In this document: positions 39,160 through 49,600 of the stretch, piece by piece | Layout of the letters: the number at the start of each line of letters is the position of its first letter | How positions within the stretch are numbered: the first letter of the stretch is position 1 | Assembly: GCA_037951105.1 (NCBI GenBank) | Contig: JBAMJV010008346.1 | Span: 1-64,000, forward strand | Length of the DNA: 64,000 bases | DNA from: Echinarachnius parma | Taxonomy: Eukaryota > Echinodermata > Echinoidea > Clypeasteroida > Echinarachniidae | Direction of reading: 5' to 3' | The notes under the pieces: model-generated | Seen by the model: only the letters and a program-made list of their open reading frames with translations | The model's database searches: none | Told to the model about the DNA's origin: nothing | Made by a program: the position numbers and the translations under genes

Positions 39160-39560
39160 GAGATTAACTGCGACTTTCTCCGCTAAATCCCCCTCGCAGC
39201 AGATGTATCAATACTCATTTTCGCCGCGTCAAATGTCGCTACTAATCAAACTCATCCATGATCCGTTACCTTCTCAACAAGCGAGCTTCAGGGCGCGCGT
39301 GCATCGCATGCTTTTGACAACCAACAAAAAAGAACATTTTCACCTGCGGCTTTAGCAATCATGTTTAGTGCCTCGAGCGAGATCATAGCGACCCGCGGGC
39401 CGCTGCGTCCCCGCTAGTACAGGGGGGTGACGAGAGGTATCGATGCAATTTGTCGGGCGGGCATGGTGGGTGACGAGTTTGTTCTAAGCGCGATACGAAA
39501 CTCGCGCGCGTGGGGGCGGCTGTGTATCTGACACTGACAGACAGAAACTAAAACATTTAA
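39160..39560. promoter_or_regulatory. CpG-rich segment, candidate regulatory element
   Basis: About 400 bp of raised CpG content, including CAGGGCGCGCGTGCATCGCA, ACCCGCGGGCCGCTGCGTCC and CGAAACTCGCGCGCGTGGGG. It is the most extensive CpG-rich block between 31 and 44 kb. No TATA box or coding exon was recognised. Confidence 0.35.
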
Positions 39561-41180
39561 TATCTCGGGTGTCAAGAGCTATTGCTCAGGTGTATCCCCT
39601 AGCCGGAGATATTAACGTACCTGTTGTCGGGTTGTAGAACAAACATACCCAATCTCATTGTACAAATAAGACAAAAATAATGAGAGAGGGGCAGAGATTT
39701 GATTTTGTTCCTCCTCGGCCATTTCTCTGTCAACATTTTCGCTCATGTTTGATCGGTGGATGCGGGCTAGGATAAACGGATCAGTCCAGGTGACGGTGTG
39801 ACGACTGCGTGACGAAAGGCAGGGATTTGGACATAACACGTCAGCATATCTCGCCAATTCATGCAAACTGTCCATCTATTTTTGCATAAATCCAACCTGT
39901 TTTTACCATACATTGTGTCCGATTATAATGTGTAGACTTATCAATCATTCTTTACAGAGTATGTCATATTCGTCACCTTTTGTATGTGATATGCGAGATT
40001 ATCCTAAGCGTTATAACTTGTAGGTCTAAATCAAGGCGGACAACTATAACAGTCGCAATGGCATGGCTGACCAGTCGGGTTTTGTTTTTCATTTAATGTA
40101 TGAAGTTCAGGATATTGGGAATTAAGGTTACAAAGCGGCAGAATATGATTGTTGGAGGTATTATGGCATCATAATACCATTTCCTCTCACGTCGTTTACT
40201 TGTATTTGTTTGATGAACAATAATTATATCTCACATTTATCCTAAAATTGGAATCATTGTAAAAAGGTTTACAGTTTGAGAACCGTTCACACTTCTGCAA
40301 ATCATCTACATGTATATATCTGTTATGATCTTAGATATTGTTTATCATCCTGGTTTACTGTCGAATGGTTCCTGTTAAATTTTGTTCAAATTGTTGAAAA
40401 TGTCAAATTATCATAACTACTCTTTCAACATCCAATTAGCATGGATCATTCCAATGCGGTAAAGTTACAATAATTGGACAATCATTTACAACAATTGGAA
40501 AAGTTTAATGAAACAGGGCCCAGTATTTACAAATGATTACCGTGTTAAATTAATTTGTATTGTTCGCACAACTTTAGACATATAATAAATGTGCTTACTT
40601 ATAGTTACTTATAGTTATAATTTGATTTCAGATAACAAAACATATTATTTAGGAAAACGGGGGCATGAAAAGAAAATCATGAAGCGGGGCAAAATGAAGC
40701 AAAACACGTGTATCTCTTTAAAAAGATTAAAACAAATAATTAATGTATTTTTCTATTTTGCGATTGTCATATAGGAAACCAATAAAAGAAAGTTGATCCC
40801 CCAATAATAGTTCGTGAATGAAACTGCAACAATTGAAACAATAATCCTCATCATTGTAGGATGATAATTTGTGGTAATAATAATTGGTTTGTCAATTTTC
40901 ATGAATAAACAGTACGCGCAGAAGTATATACAATAGCCAATAAGCAAACTACAATTCCAACTGGAAAAGAATGACCTATTATATAATTAAAGAGTCGCCT
41001 TTTTCTTTTAATCATGTTTTTAAAGAAATCATCCTTAGCAGTAAGCCCCAAAGATCTGGATGTATAATCATTAATTAATACAATTATTTGCAAACTGCAA
41101 TAATACATCAGTAAATCAATGTTGACACTTAGTTCATTGTGTATTAATAAAATAATCTAAATCGTTCATTAGTTTTGTTA
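39561..41180. other. No gene recognised
   Basis: AT-rich. A duplicated GTTACTTATA phrase near 40602 and short frames only. Confidence 0.5.
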
Positions 41181-41211
41181 ACACAACAACAACAACAACA
41201 ACAACAACAAC
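41181..41211. repeat. AAC trinucleotide microsatellite
   Basis: About ten ACA/AAC units without interruption. Confidence 0.97.
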
Positions 41212-41429
41212 GTGATAGATATACTGTACATTACAAAATGTAGATGATGTTAGACAATTCCACGTCAATAGCGGACCATGGTAATGGTATGCCTTCATCA
41301 ATTTGGCCAAATTGTGCAACATCGGAGCAAAAATTGCCAGGGAAAATTTGGAAACGATGTCCACATTTTGAGGAAGGAATTGGGTGAGAAAAGGGATTAT
41401 TAAATTAGGTCGTCAGATGTCAGCAGAAT

Positions 41430-41640
41430 CGCCCCCTCACCACCCTCCTCTCTCTCCCCCTATATCCCCTCCCCTCTCCTCATATCTATATCTACCTCTT
41501 TCCCTCGTCTTCTCCTCTTCTCTGTATAACTATCGTTTCCTCTGTCCTTCTCCCCCCCCCTTCTCTCCTTCTTCATTCTCCCTCTCCCCCTCCGTCCACC
41601 TTTCTCCTATTCCGATGGACCTTCTGGAGGCTCTTATATT
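41430..41640. repeat. Pyrimidine-rich CCT/CTC stretch
   Basis: About 210 bp of CCCCTC and TCTCC phrases with one C8 run near 41555. Encodes only Ser/Pro low complexity. Confidence 0.85.
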
Positions 41641-43345
41641 TTCTTAACATGTTCCCTATACTAGATTCGCAACTAGAGTTAATACATGGCCAACCAGGTT
41701 CCCGTAGACAACGGGTTAATACTGCAGCCCCGTCGAATATCTATCACGATTACAGACGAATCATATATATAGCTATAGTAGAATTTGAATTAATTTTGAT
41801 GAGGATGATTCGTTAACTCTGTTAATAAAGATTTAGGATCCATTTGATAAACAGCATGGTAGCTGACAAGGGCATGCATACAGAAAGGAAAACAAATAAT
41901 AATGCTTTCTTCATTTATAACAAATATAATTACAGTCTATATGAAAACCATGGATAGGAATGCGCTTTTATAACGTCCCAAAATTATTCCTAGATCGACT
42001 TATTGAATTTGCTTAGATATAAAATTATGTGAATAATCGCGTCTTCTTTAGCTGATTTGTAGTCATACAATTCGCTTGGAGCTTTCATAATTGTTCCTGA
42101 TCCTTATAGCTGAGTTTATGATAACATAAGAATGAAATGGGTTTGGATGTATTAATGTCTCCCTAATCATGAATAACTATATTTAAGTCTGAATGAAAAG
42201 CGTTCTAGAAATGCTTCTCGATTGTAGTTCAAAACAATGGACAGTAGGTGACGAAATCTGACATAAATACGCATGTTTTCACCAGGCACATGCTAAACAG
42301 CGTTCTTTGTACTATCACATATCATTGAGAATAATCCTACAATGATATCGGTATCTATAATTATACAGTACTACGGTTTTAGCATACAATATCTTGTGTG
42401 AAATGAATAGCAGCTAATTCAAGTCTGGGGAAAACAAATAATTACGTTTTACTACATGATTGTACTCATAACAAATTATAAATAAATGACAACCTTCATT
42501 TCATCTTTTGTATAACATATTATTAATAATAGTTATCACATTTCATATTATTTTCTTGTAAAACGTGCATATACTTCCCAAATCAGCCTCTTGCTTGCTG
42601 ATAAAACAAGTTTTATTTCCGTCATAATCTTTAATACAGGTTTTCCAGTCTTATAAGTTATATGCTTTACCCTTTTTCCAAAGAAAGGCTACAAATAAAC
42701 AATAAACAATATTGTATTTTAAATACCTTACTTTGCATATCTAGGTATTCATTTCGGAGATATGATTAAAAGTAATAATTATCTTAAATTTCATAGTTTT
42801 CAGCAGGTTCAATCTCAATGACCTCGAATTATTAAAAAAAATAATGTTTTATAGTTTGAATTGTGTTATTATCAAACCCTTTTCACAACGTAACAAATAT
42901 GGACAATGTACGTTCTCTTCGGGTCCCCTGGTTGGGGCAAAGTCATGGCAATAGAGAGCGCTGTTTATGTTTACACTCGGTGTCTAAGTTGCGATGAGTA
43001 AAATATTATTATTGTGTCGGGTGACGAGTGTGACAAAATTCGCAAAATTGATATAGGCCTACATGATATATGAATGACCCTTTGGCTAATATAATGATGG
43101 TCCGTTACTTCAGTCCCGTATTATGGATTTGCATGATACAAATCGATTGGGTAAATATTGTATTGATATCGTAGCAATAGATGTTCACTTTCATGAATGT
43201 GTCTTACCCTTAGAAACAAACGTTATACATCAGGTAAAGTATAATTTAATCTCTATACAACCAATGTCATTTATCGACAGTAATTTGTTTCGTTTAGCAT
43301 GTATGTTTATAATTATAATAATATAGTTATTATCGATTCGCGTTA
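41641..43345. other. No gene recognised
   Basis: AT-rich sequence within the presumed engrailed intron. No repeats or frames of note. Confidence 0.5.
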
Positions 43346-43700
43346 TTGTAGTAGTGGTATGATCACATCGATATTTTCCCTTTCACAAAGTGTTCTTACT
43401 AACTTACACAAACGTTAAACGTTTATAGTAAAATAACAAAATAATAAAGACATATATCTTTACAACCAATAGGAATTATTTGTGTTTTTGTCTTCTTATT
43501 TTGGTCTGGGCTGATGGTCACGTGCTGTAGTATTCGTGTAGTAATTTTCTGTATTTTCCCTTTCATAAATTTGGCTTACTGTAGTTACTGATATGAACAA
43601 ACATTTTTATTTAATTTGTTAGTAAAAGTCTATTAAAAGCATCTTTACAACTAATTAAAATTAATGAATACAAGAGTTTTGTTGTAAATGTTGTGAACTA
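43346..43700. repeat. Degenerate tandem duplication, about 182-bp period
   Basis: ATTTTCCCTTTCA(C/T)AAA recurs at about 43371 and 43553, and an ATCTTTACAAC(C/T)AAT phrase recurs at about 43456 and 43641, in the same order. The copies are old and diverged. Located about 1 kb downstream of the engrailed donor, in the presumed intron. Confidence 0.6.
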
Positions 43701-44376
43701 AACACACCATACCTAGTTTTCTTGTTCTTATAATCATACATTTCATTAATAATAATGAGCTATATAATTGTGGCGATTAATATTTGAAACACTTGAATAC
43801 ATACAAAATATTTGCTTCAATCGGTTCAATGGTTCTAACTACATATCATTATTATGCGATTTTCTCTTTTTTTATAATGGTTGTGCTTGAGAAAAAACAA
43901 TAAAACACATAATTGCAATATAAAAAGTTATAATCTCAAAGACTACCTGTGATTAAGGGAACGTTTATAATGAAACGCGTTACTATGTTTAACTTAGTCT
44001 GAACCAGCATCGGAAATGAAATTTTATTATTTTAAATTCATACAAACAGCACCAAGAGTTGGTTATTGAGAAAACAAATACATACATGACCTAGTTCTCT
44101 GTAGATATGATAGAAAACATTGTACTTGCTGGAAAAAAATGTACAATGATCACACTATTGGTGGTAAAATTGTCTTGAAAATATGAATACAACATGTAGA
44201 AAACAATATACTTGTTTTTTTTTGTTAAGTAACAATGATCAATCACACAACAGGGTGCCATTGAAAAACATTTTAAAATATAATAAAATCATTACAATGA
44301 TCATGCAAATGATAAATATATGAATTTTTTAAAATGTAGGAAAAAATAGGAATATTTTGTGTTGAGTTCTTACGTC

Positions 44377-44382
44377 GCTTAC
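44377..44382 (-). other. en: Splice donor of engrailed exon 1
   Basis: Read on the minus strand the junction is CCG|GTAAGC, close to the consensus donor. It lies within the SSG codons of EH2, the position where I remember engrailed genes being interrupted by an intron. The open frame runs on for another 36 codons, but these bear no resemblance to the family, which supports use of this donor. Confidence 0.9.
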
Positions 44383-44869
44383 CGGAGGAGGGTCTGTCCG
44401 AGTAACGCGTGCAGTACACCCAAGCCGGCCACTGGTTGCCCGCACCATCCCCGTTCTTCTGCTGGTCGTTATCGCTGTCCGTCAGCGGGCGGGTCTCGGC
44501 GGGTAGCTTACTCGCGACTCCGCTCACTTTCTCCTCACGTCTCCTTGCATCATCCCTATCTTCTTCCTTGCGACTTATCGGAGAATGGCGGTGGTGATGG
44601 TGGTGGTGGTTGTGGTGGTGATGACTGTGGTGGTTGAGAACCTTTCCAGGTCGTCTCGTCGTCGTCGTCGTCGTCGTCGAGCCGCCGAAGTCGGGACCGA
44701 GAATTGTCTCGATGAAGAAGTCTGTGAATCGGGTCTTCGACGCGAGGTCGTTGTCCTGATGGTCGTGGTGGTGGTGGTGTGACCGTGCGTTATGATGTCC
44801 GCTGTGCGCCATCATGATGGGTGATGTCGATAACCGAGCCTCGAGGCCGCCGAAAGTCCAGGCTGCCAT
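44383..44869 (-). CDS. en: Engrailed-type homeobox protein, first coding exon (partial gene)
   Basis: Engrailed proteins are nuclear homeodomain transcription factors, mostly repressors, acting in segment, neural and skeletal patterning. From the chosen ATG (44867-44869) the exon encodes 162 residues plus one base. Visible in order: a His run at residues 31-35; the EH1 motif at about 48-62 (FTDFFIETILGPDFG), which in this family recruits Groucho/TLE; a seven-Thr run at 65-71; a His-rich stretch at 80-95; a charged Lys/Glu/Arg/Asp stretch at about 101-114; and EH2 at 147-163 (WPAWVYCTRYSDRPSSG), whose tryptophans contact Exd/Pbx in known family members. The ATG is the first in frame after an in-frame stop at 44978-44980. 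Translation past 44383 leaves the family immediately (KRRKN...), so the exon ends there, splitting the Gly codon (phase 1). EH3, the homeodomain and EH5 are absent and must lie on another exon. The polypeptide before EH2 is short for the family. Confidence 0.93.
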
Positions 44870-45412
44870 GAACGCTGGCAACCGCCTCAGATCACCTAGC
44901 GGTATTACGTTAGCAGCACCAGCGCACGTGGGTGAAGACAATGACTTTGTAAATATAATTTTGATAAAGCCCAACAATTATTATTGAAGTGTTGAGTGCA
45001 ATACTCATGAATTCTTCGTGAACTGGAACCAAAATCGCCTTTTAAAATATCACAATATTTCAGAGAACAGAAAGTTACAAATATTCCGCAATCGATGTAG
45101 AAATACTAAGGTACGTTCAAGCTTCGATGAAAAAATCAAACAAATTATTTGACAAAAGTTGCTTTCTCATGCAGACAAGAACAAGACAAAATTGGCCACA
45201 CAATCAGCAGAGGGACCAACGCAACTTTCGTTGACTCTATCAAATCCAAAACTGAAACACGAAAGTCCAACGCGGTCCATAATATATTTGATTTCAGAAT
45301 CGGTGCTAGTGGCAGTGGCGGTGGCGGCGACGGCGTTCTTAACAGTGAGAGTGGAAGAGGGAGATAGTGATGAGAGAGATCTGAAATCTGCGGAGGAGTG
45401 AACATTAAAACA
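44870..45412 (-). other. Presumptive engrailed 5' leader with upstream ATGs
   Basis: This interval lies between the TATA-derived start estimate and the main ATG. On the minus strand it contains upstream ATGs, notably 45403-45405, which opens a Pro/Leu/Ser-rich frame ending near 45145 with no recognisable domain. A GGC/GGT-rich stretch at about 45300-45330 could form structure. The region could be a regulated leader, contain an intron, or be partly untranscribed. Confidence 0.35.
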
Positions 45413-45440
45413 AGAGACAGGTAATAAGGTTCTCGTGGCG

Positions 45441-45446
45441 TTTATA
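45441..45446 (-). promoter_or_regulatory. TATA-like box upstream of engrailed
   Basis: On the minus strand the sequence is GCGCTATAAACGCC, a TATAAA core in a GC-rich setting about 570 bp upstream of the engrailed ATG. If used, transcription would start near 45412. An inverted CCAAT and a CRE lie about 140-160 bp further upstream. Against it, several ATGs would then precede the main start, including one at 45403-45405 opening an 86-codon frame, so an intron in the leader or a nearer start site remains possible. Confidence 0.45.
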
Positions 45447-45580
45447 GCGCCGTCGCAAATAGACAAATCACCTTGCTCGTTAAAAGGAGACCGTGAACGA
45501 AAACTCCATTCCACTTTTGCTCGCTCGTAGTCTAGTCATTGCATCGCGGGGGGCTAGCTGAAGCCACCGTCAGCTATCAG

Positions 45581-45610
45581 CCAATGGGAGGGCTCGGAGC
45601 TGTGACGTCA
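45581..45610 (-). promoter_or_regulatory. Inverted CCAAT box and CRE, engrailed 5' flank
   Basis: The plus strand shows CCAATGGG at 45581-45588 and a full palindromic TGACGTCA at 45603-45610. Both sit in a GC-rich, microsatellite-free stretch (about 45420-45620) with the spacing to a TATA-like box expected of a proximal promoter. CREB/ATF and NF-Y are the usual binders of these motifs. Occupancy is inferred. Confidence 0.45.
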
Positions 45611-45819
45611 TCTGGGTCTTCTTGCCGCTTTGGAAGATAGGTGGAGATACGGTAATAGAGAAAGAGTAGAAACGAGCGAGGTGTATGAGAAGGGAGTACA
45701 ATAGACAGAGTAGGCCTATATAACATTTGTAGAGAAAGTGAGAAAGATACAATATTATGCGGGGCAAGAATATAAACGAATATAAGAAAGGGTACAAGTA
45801 AGTGAATTAAAGAAAGAAA

Positions 45820-46014
<195 letters not shown>

Positions 46015-46950
46015 GAATGTAAAATGTCCAGATGGGCGGATGGATGGATAGCTAAATATTGATATAATATAGGTCGAGACAGAAATACAAATATGAAGAA
46101 AATGGGCAGAAGTGGAGAATAAAAATGTAGAGCAAGAATAAGTCAAGATCAAGAACAAGTCCAATCAAATTTCAAACACCTGACACAACGGATAACTCCC
46201 GCTAGAAGTCACAGTCAACGTTGTCCCCCGGGGGGACGGGACGATTGTAAACGCGCAATGGCATACAGGGCTCGATCTAAATCCACAAATCGCTGAAATC
46301 GACCGAATAAAAATCATCTTCATTCCGATGTTTTTAAGACAAAGTCCCTCTATTCTTTTTCCCCCTCTTCATGGAGAGGGTTATAGTGAAGAGCTGTAGT
46401 GAACCCAGACTCTGTAGGGATCCGACGCAACGTTTAGGTAGACACTCAACCGGATACCGGTTTCGACAAATGTGAGTGTCGGTTACGTACAGGTAAATAG
46501 TAAACAAACAACAATTCCCTTTCCGTAAGTCGCGGGCAGTGAAATGAGTAATCATCGATCACTTCATAAACGTGCCTATACTAATATTATGTGTGTATCA
46601 GTTTTCATTGCGAGCAAGCAATTATACTGTAGTATGAATAGTAAAATGAAGATGATTATCTAGTAGGACTAAGAATGTGAATTATGGAAAATAGTTTTGT
46701 ATCCTTAGATGTATTTTGACAGTAAATATTGCAGACAAAGAATTTATGGTATAGATTTACTGTCGTACATTTATTAAGAGATGAATTAAATGCGGTTATA
46801 AACAAACATAACGTATGCATATTATAATTGTATTTACTTGGTTACACGTTACAGTGTTAGTAGTCATAATTTTTTAAGTCTAGTGACTTGGTAATCAGTA
46901 TTTTTTTTTGCCGTAACACTCCTCCGAAGCCTTAAATTATTATTTTCTTC
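46015..46950. other. No gene recognised
   Basis: Region upstream of the engrailed GATA array. A patch at 46195-46260 carries CCCCCGGGGGG. The rest is AT-rich. Confidence 0.5.
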
Positions 46951-47990
46951 AGTCCGCTGCTATGTCAGTGGTTACGTAATCCGCTCGTATTGTGTTCGCT
47001 GCTATGTCAGTGGTTATCATACGTCATCCGTTCTTATTATTAAAACTAATAATAATAACGGTTATTTATATAGCGATATTCCCGTGGGGATCATAGCGCT
47101 TTACACGATTATTACCCCGGTCAACGGATACACACTGCAATCAATCTGCTGCTATGTCAGTGGTTACGTAATCCGATCTTTTTGAGTCCGCTGCTATGTT
47201 AGTGGTTACGTTACCCGCTCTGATTGAATCCGCTGATATGTCAGTGGTTACGTTACCAGTTCCAATTGAGTCTGCTGCTATGTCAGTTGTTACGTAATCC
47301 GATTTCGTTGATTACGCTGCTATGTCAGTTGTTACGTAATCGGATTTAGTTGATTTCGCTGCTACGTCAGTGGTTAAGCAATCCGATTTCGTTGATTCCG
47401 CTGTTATACCAGTGTTTATGTCAATTTATGTCGTTCATTTCGCTGATGTCAGTGGTTACGTAACCAATTTTTTTTATTGAATCTGCTGAAGATTCCGTTA
47501 ATTACGCTGTGTCATGCAGTGGTATCATAATCTGCTCTTGTTGTGTTCGCTGCTATGTCAGTGCTTATACGTCATCCATTCTTATTGAGTCTGCTGCTAT
47601 GTCAGAGGTTACGTAATCCGCTCTTTTTGAGTCCGCTGCTATGTTAATGGTTACGTTAACCGCTCTTATTGAATCCGCTTTACGTTACTAGTTCTAATTG
47701 AGTCAGCTGCTATGTCAGTTGTTACGTAATCTGATTTCGTTGATTTCGCTGCTATTTTGTCAGTTGTTACGTTATCGGATTTAGTTAATTTCGCTGCTAC
47801 GTCAGTGGTTAGGCAATCCGATTTCGTTGAATCAGCTGCTATACCAGTGTTTATATTATTGTATCTCGTTGATTCCGCTGCTTTATCAGTGGTTACGTAG
47901 CCAACTTTTATTGAATCTGCTGTTGTATCAGTGGTTAGGCAATCCGCTTTTGTTAAGTCCGTTGCTATGTCAGTGGTTACATAGCCCGCT
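46951..47990. repeat. Degenerate 42-bp minisatellite
   Basis: About 20 imperfect units built on the phrases GCTGCTATGTCAGTGG and TTACGTAATCCG, with a modal period of 42 bp and some units of 39 or 45 bp. A foreign segment (47042-47130) interrupts the array near its left end. Because 42 is a multiple of three, the minus strand stays open for about 128 codons (47666-48052), giving a periodic TTDIAADSTKSDYV-like repeat. That frame has no ATG: the in-frame ATG at 48056-48058 is followed at once by TGA. Confidence 0.92.
47042..47130 (-). mobile_element. Retrotransposon 3'-end fragment (TATAGCGC type)
   Basis: An (AATAAT)-type simple repeat is followed by TTATTTATATAGCGATATTC and AGCGCTTTACACGA. 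The same arrangement, a TAA microsatellite then a TATAGCGC phrase, occurs at 36792-36850. I recognise it as a common 3' terminus of dispersed invertebrate retroelements with a (TTA)n tail, here on the minus strand. It interrupts the 42-bp minisatellite. Confidence 0.5.
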
Positions 47991-48139
47991 CTCCCAGTAG
48001 TTCTCCCAGTAAGCAAAAGGCCAGCACTTAGCTTTCCTTTAACCAAACCCAATCACATACTCACGCGAGAGGCTATTATATTAGGGACTTTTGTATTACA
48101 TGTTCACAAATTGACTGGTCCGTAATGACGTCACGTTAA

Positions 48140-48517
48140 AGGGACTTAGTACCATTGTCCAAATCCTCAAAATAAATTTTTCATTCTAGCGGTTCCCTCA
48201 TACCTTGTTGTATTCGTATTAACAATAAAATCATGGGACAGGTTTCGGTTTTTCAAATTTCCCTTTCGTTACAAAGATATGTACGATCGAAATATTCAGA
48301 TAAGAAAAACTCCGGGCGAGTTTTTCTTCTGTGTACAAAGTGAGTGCAGTGAGTTATTGAATATCACTTTGCATTTTCGCTCATTACTTGGCCATGCAAT
48401 GTCCATTTGACTTGAAATTTTCACACAATACCCTGTGGACATATGAGATAACAATAATGTACATTGCATCAACCATTCATCACTTTTTGCACATGTCAAC
48501 AAAGTTACTAGATCCCT
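48140..48517. mobile_element. TTAA-bounded MITE, family A copy 2
   Basis: 378 bp between TTAA at 48136-48139 and 48518-48521, colinear with and nearly identical to the copy at 31235-31614. Most differences are single bases plus a few short indels. Its outer sequences are unrelated to those of copy 1, which places the boundaries at TTAA. A separate hairpin element abuts its right end. Confidence 0.87.
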
Positions 48518-48520
48518 TTA

Positions 48521-48641
48521 AGGCCTCGCCCCCACGTTCACCCATGTTTCGGTCAAACGCCAAATCGGTAAAATCCACGTTGGTACTGGTACTCAACTGA
48601 GACGGTTGACCGAACAATGGGTGAAAATGGGGGCGGGGCCT
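48521..48641. mobile_element. Small hairpin MITE abutting family A copy 2
   Basis: Inverted arms of about 36 bp: AGGCCTCGCCCCCACGTTC on the left pairs with GGGGGCGGGGCCT on the right, continuing inwards to CGGTCAA/TTGACCG. About 49 bp separate the arms. TA on both sides (48519-48520, 48642-48643) fits a TA target inside the TTAA boundary of the neighbouring element, so the two insertions are nested or adjacent. Confidence 0.8.
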
Positions 48642-48649
48642 TATTATGA

Positions 48650-49596
48650 CGTCATCACGTACCGATCCCTAATGTCAAAATTACGGTCTCTCGCAAGATC
48701 GCACCCGGAACGAGTCCATGTTCGGTTGCAGTTTATCACTATAATTTGCGAGACCACCGGTTGTTTTTGTTGCCCCAACTTAATTAGTTTGATTAACACA
48801 AATACAACCGAATTAACTGAGTGTACGTTTTGTCCATTTACATATTGAAGTATCACTTCCGCTGTATGATGAGCGAAGTGCTTCCTATCATGCTTATTTG
48901 TCCTTTCCCCGACAGTATACGGTCATGGCAGTGAAACAAAAAGATAACGCAGTTGTTTATTGTTTTTGCGCTATTTTTGATCTGTTGTATGATGAAGCCT
49001 TATTTTTAGTTTTGCGATCTGCGTGATATAATTGGCTAGTAGTATTTCAAACATCACACTTCTTGTTGTCCATAATTAGAAGCTACCGTCAATCAGTCAA
49101 TCTCCTGCTCATCATTAGATTCTGTGTTTGAGAGAAACCCTTCCTCAATGTGTTGTCTTCCCTCATAGCTTGGGGCTAGTGGTGAGGACACATGCTTGGA
49201 TGAGCTTCATTACGAACCAACCGCGGTGGGGTAATGGAGTTGCGCAGTGGTGAACTTGCAGCGTCCCATATAGTCCCAACGGTATCCGTTCATGCGTTCT
49301 AAATACAAGGCGATCTCCCGCGATGAAACTAAAAGCTTGCGACCAAGTACGACTGAGATGAGATCAATCTTTAGATTTTTATTTGCTGCAAATTGTCTCG
49401 TGCGTGCGTCTAAAATTGTGAACATGTCCAAAACTATGAAACTGCAGCGTGCACATTGAAGCAGTGTTAGTGCTTGGGACTGACATCTCAGACGATGCAA
49501 CTTTTTGTTGCAATATACTAGAGATCGGAAGTTGCATCGTGTTTCATGTTGTGAAACGGCAAACCCCTCTCTCTCACACTCATGCGTGTTGCTTGT
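48650..49596. other. No gene recognised
   Basis: Mixed composition. Minus frames at 48644-48856 and 49210-49500 (96 codons) show no domain. A diverged gene fragment cannot be excluded. Confidence 0.45.
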
Positions 49597-49600
49597 TTAA

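Larger units (their letters stand above)
1..44376 (-). other. Presumptive first intron of engrailed (continues beyond left edge)
   Basis: I looked on the minus strand for the second engrailed exon, using the expected IKIWFQNKRAK and MAQGLYNHS coding signatures, and did not find it. If nothing was missed, the intron is longer than 44 kb. This was a visual scan, and a translated profile search would settle it. No other gene was recognised in this interval, so most of its repeats and CpG-rich islands would be intronic. Confidence 0.5.

Noticed and set aside
44273..44382. Continuation of the engrailed frame past 44383 as coding
   Set aside because: The sequence stops resembling engrailed exactly at a strong splice donor.
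44383..44977. Starting engrailed at the upstream end of the open frame (44977)
   Set aside because: That codon is TTG, not ATG. The first in-frame ATG after the stop is at 44867-44869.
47666..48052. 128-codon repetitive minus frame as a protein gene
   Set aside because: It lies in the 42-bp minisatellite, begins at a non-ATG codon, and the upstream in-frame ATG is followed at once by a stop.
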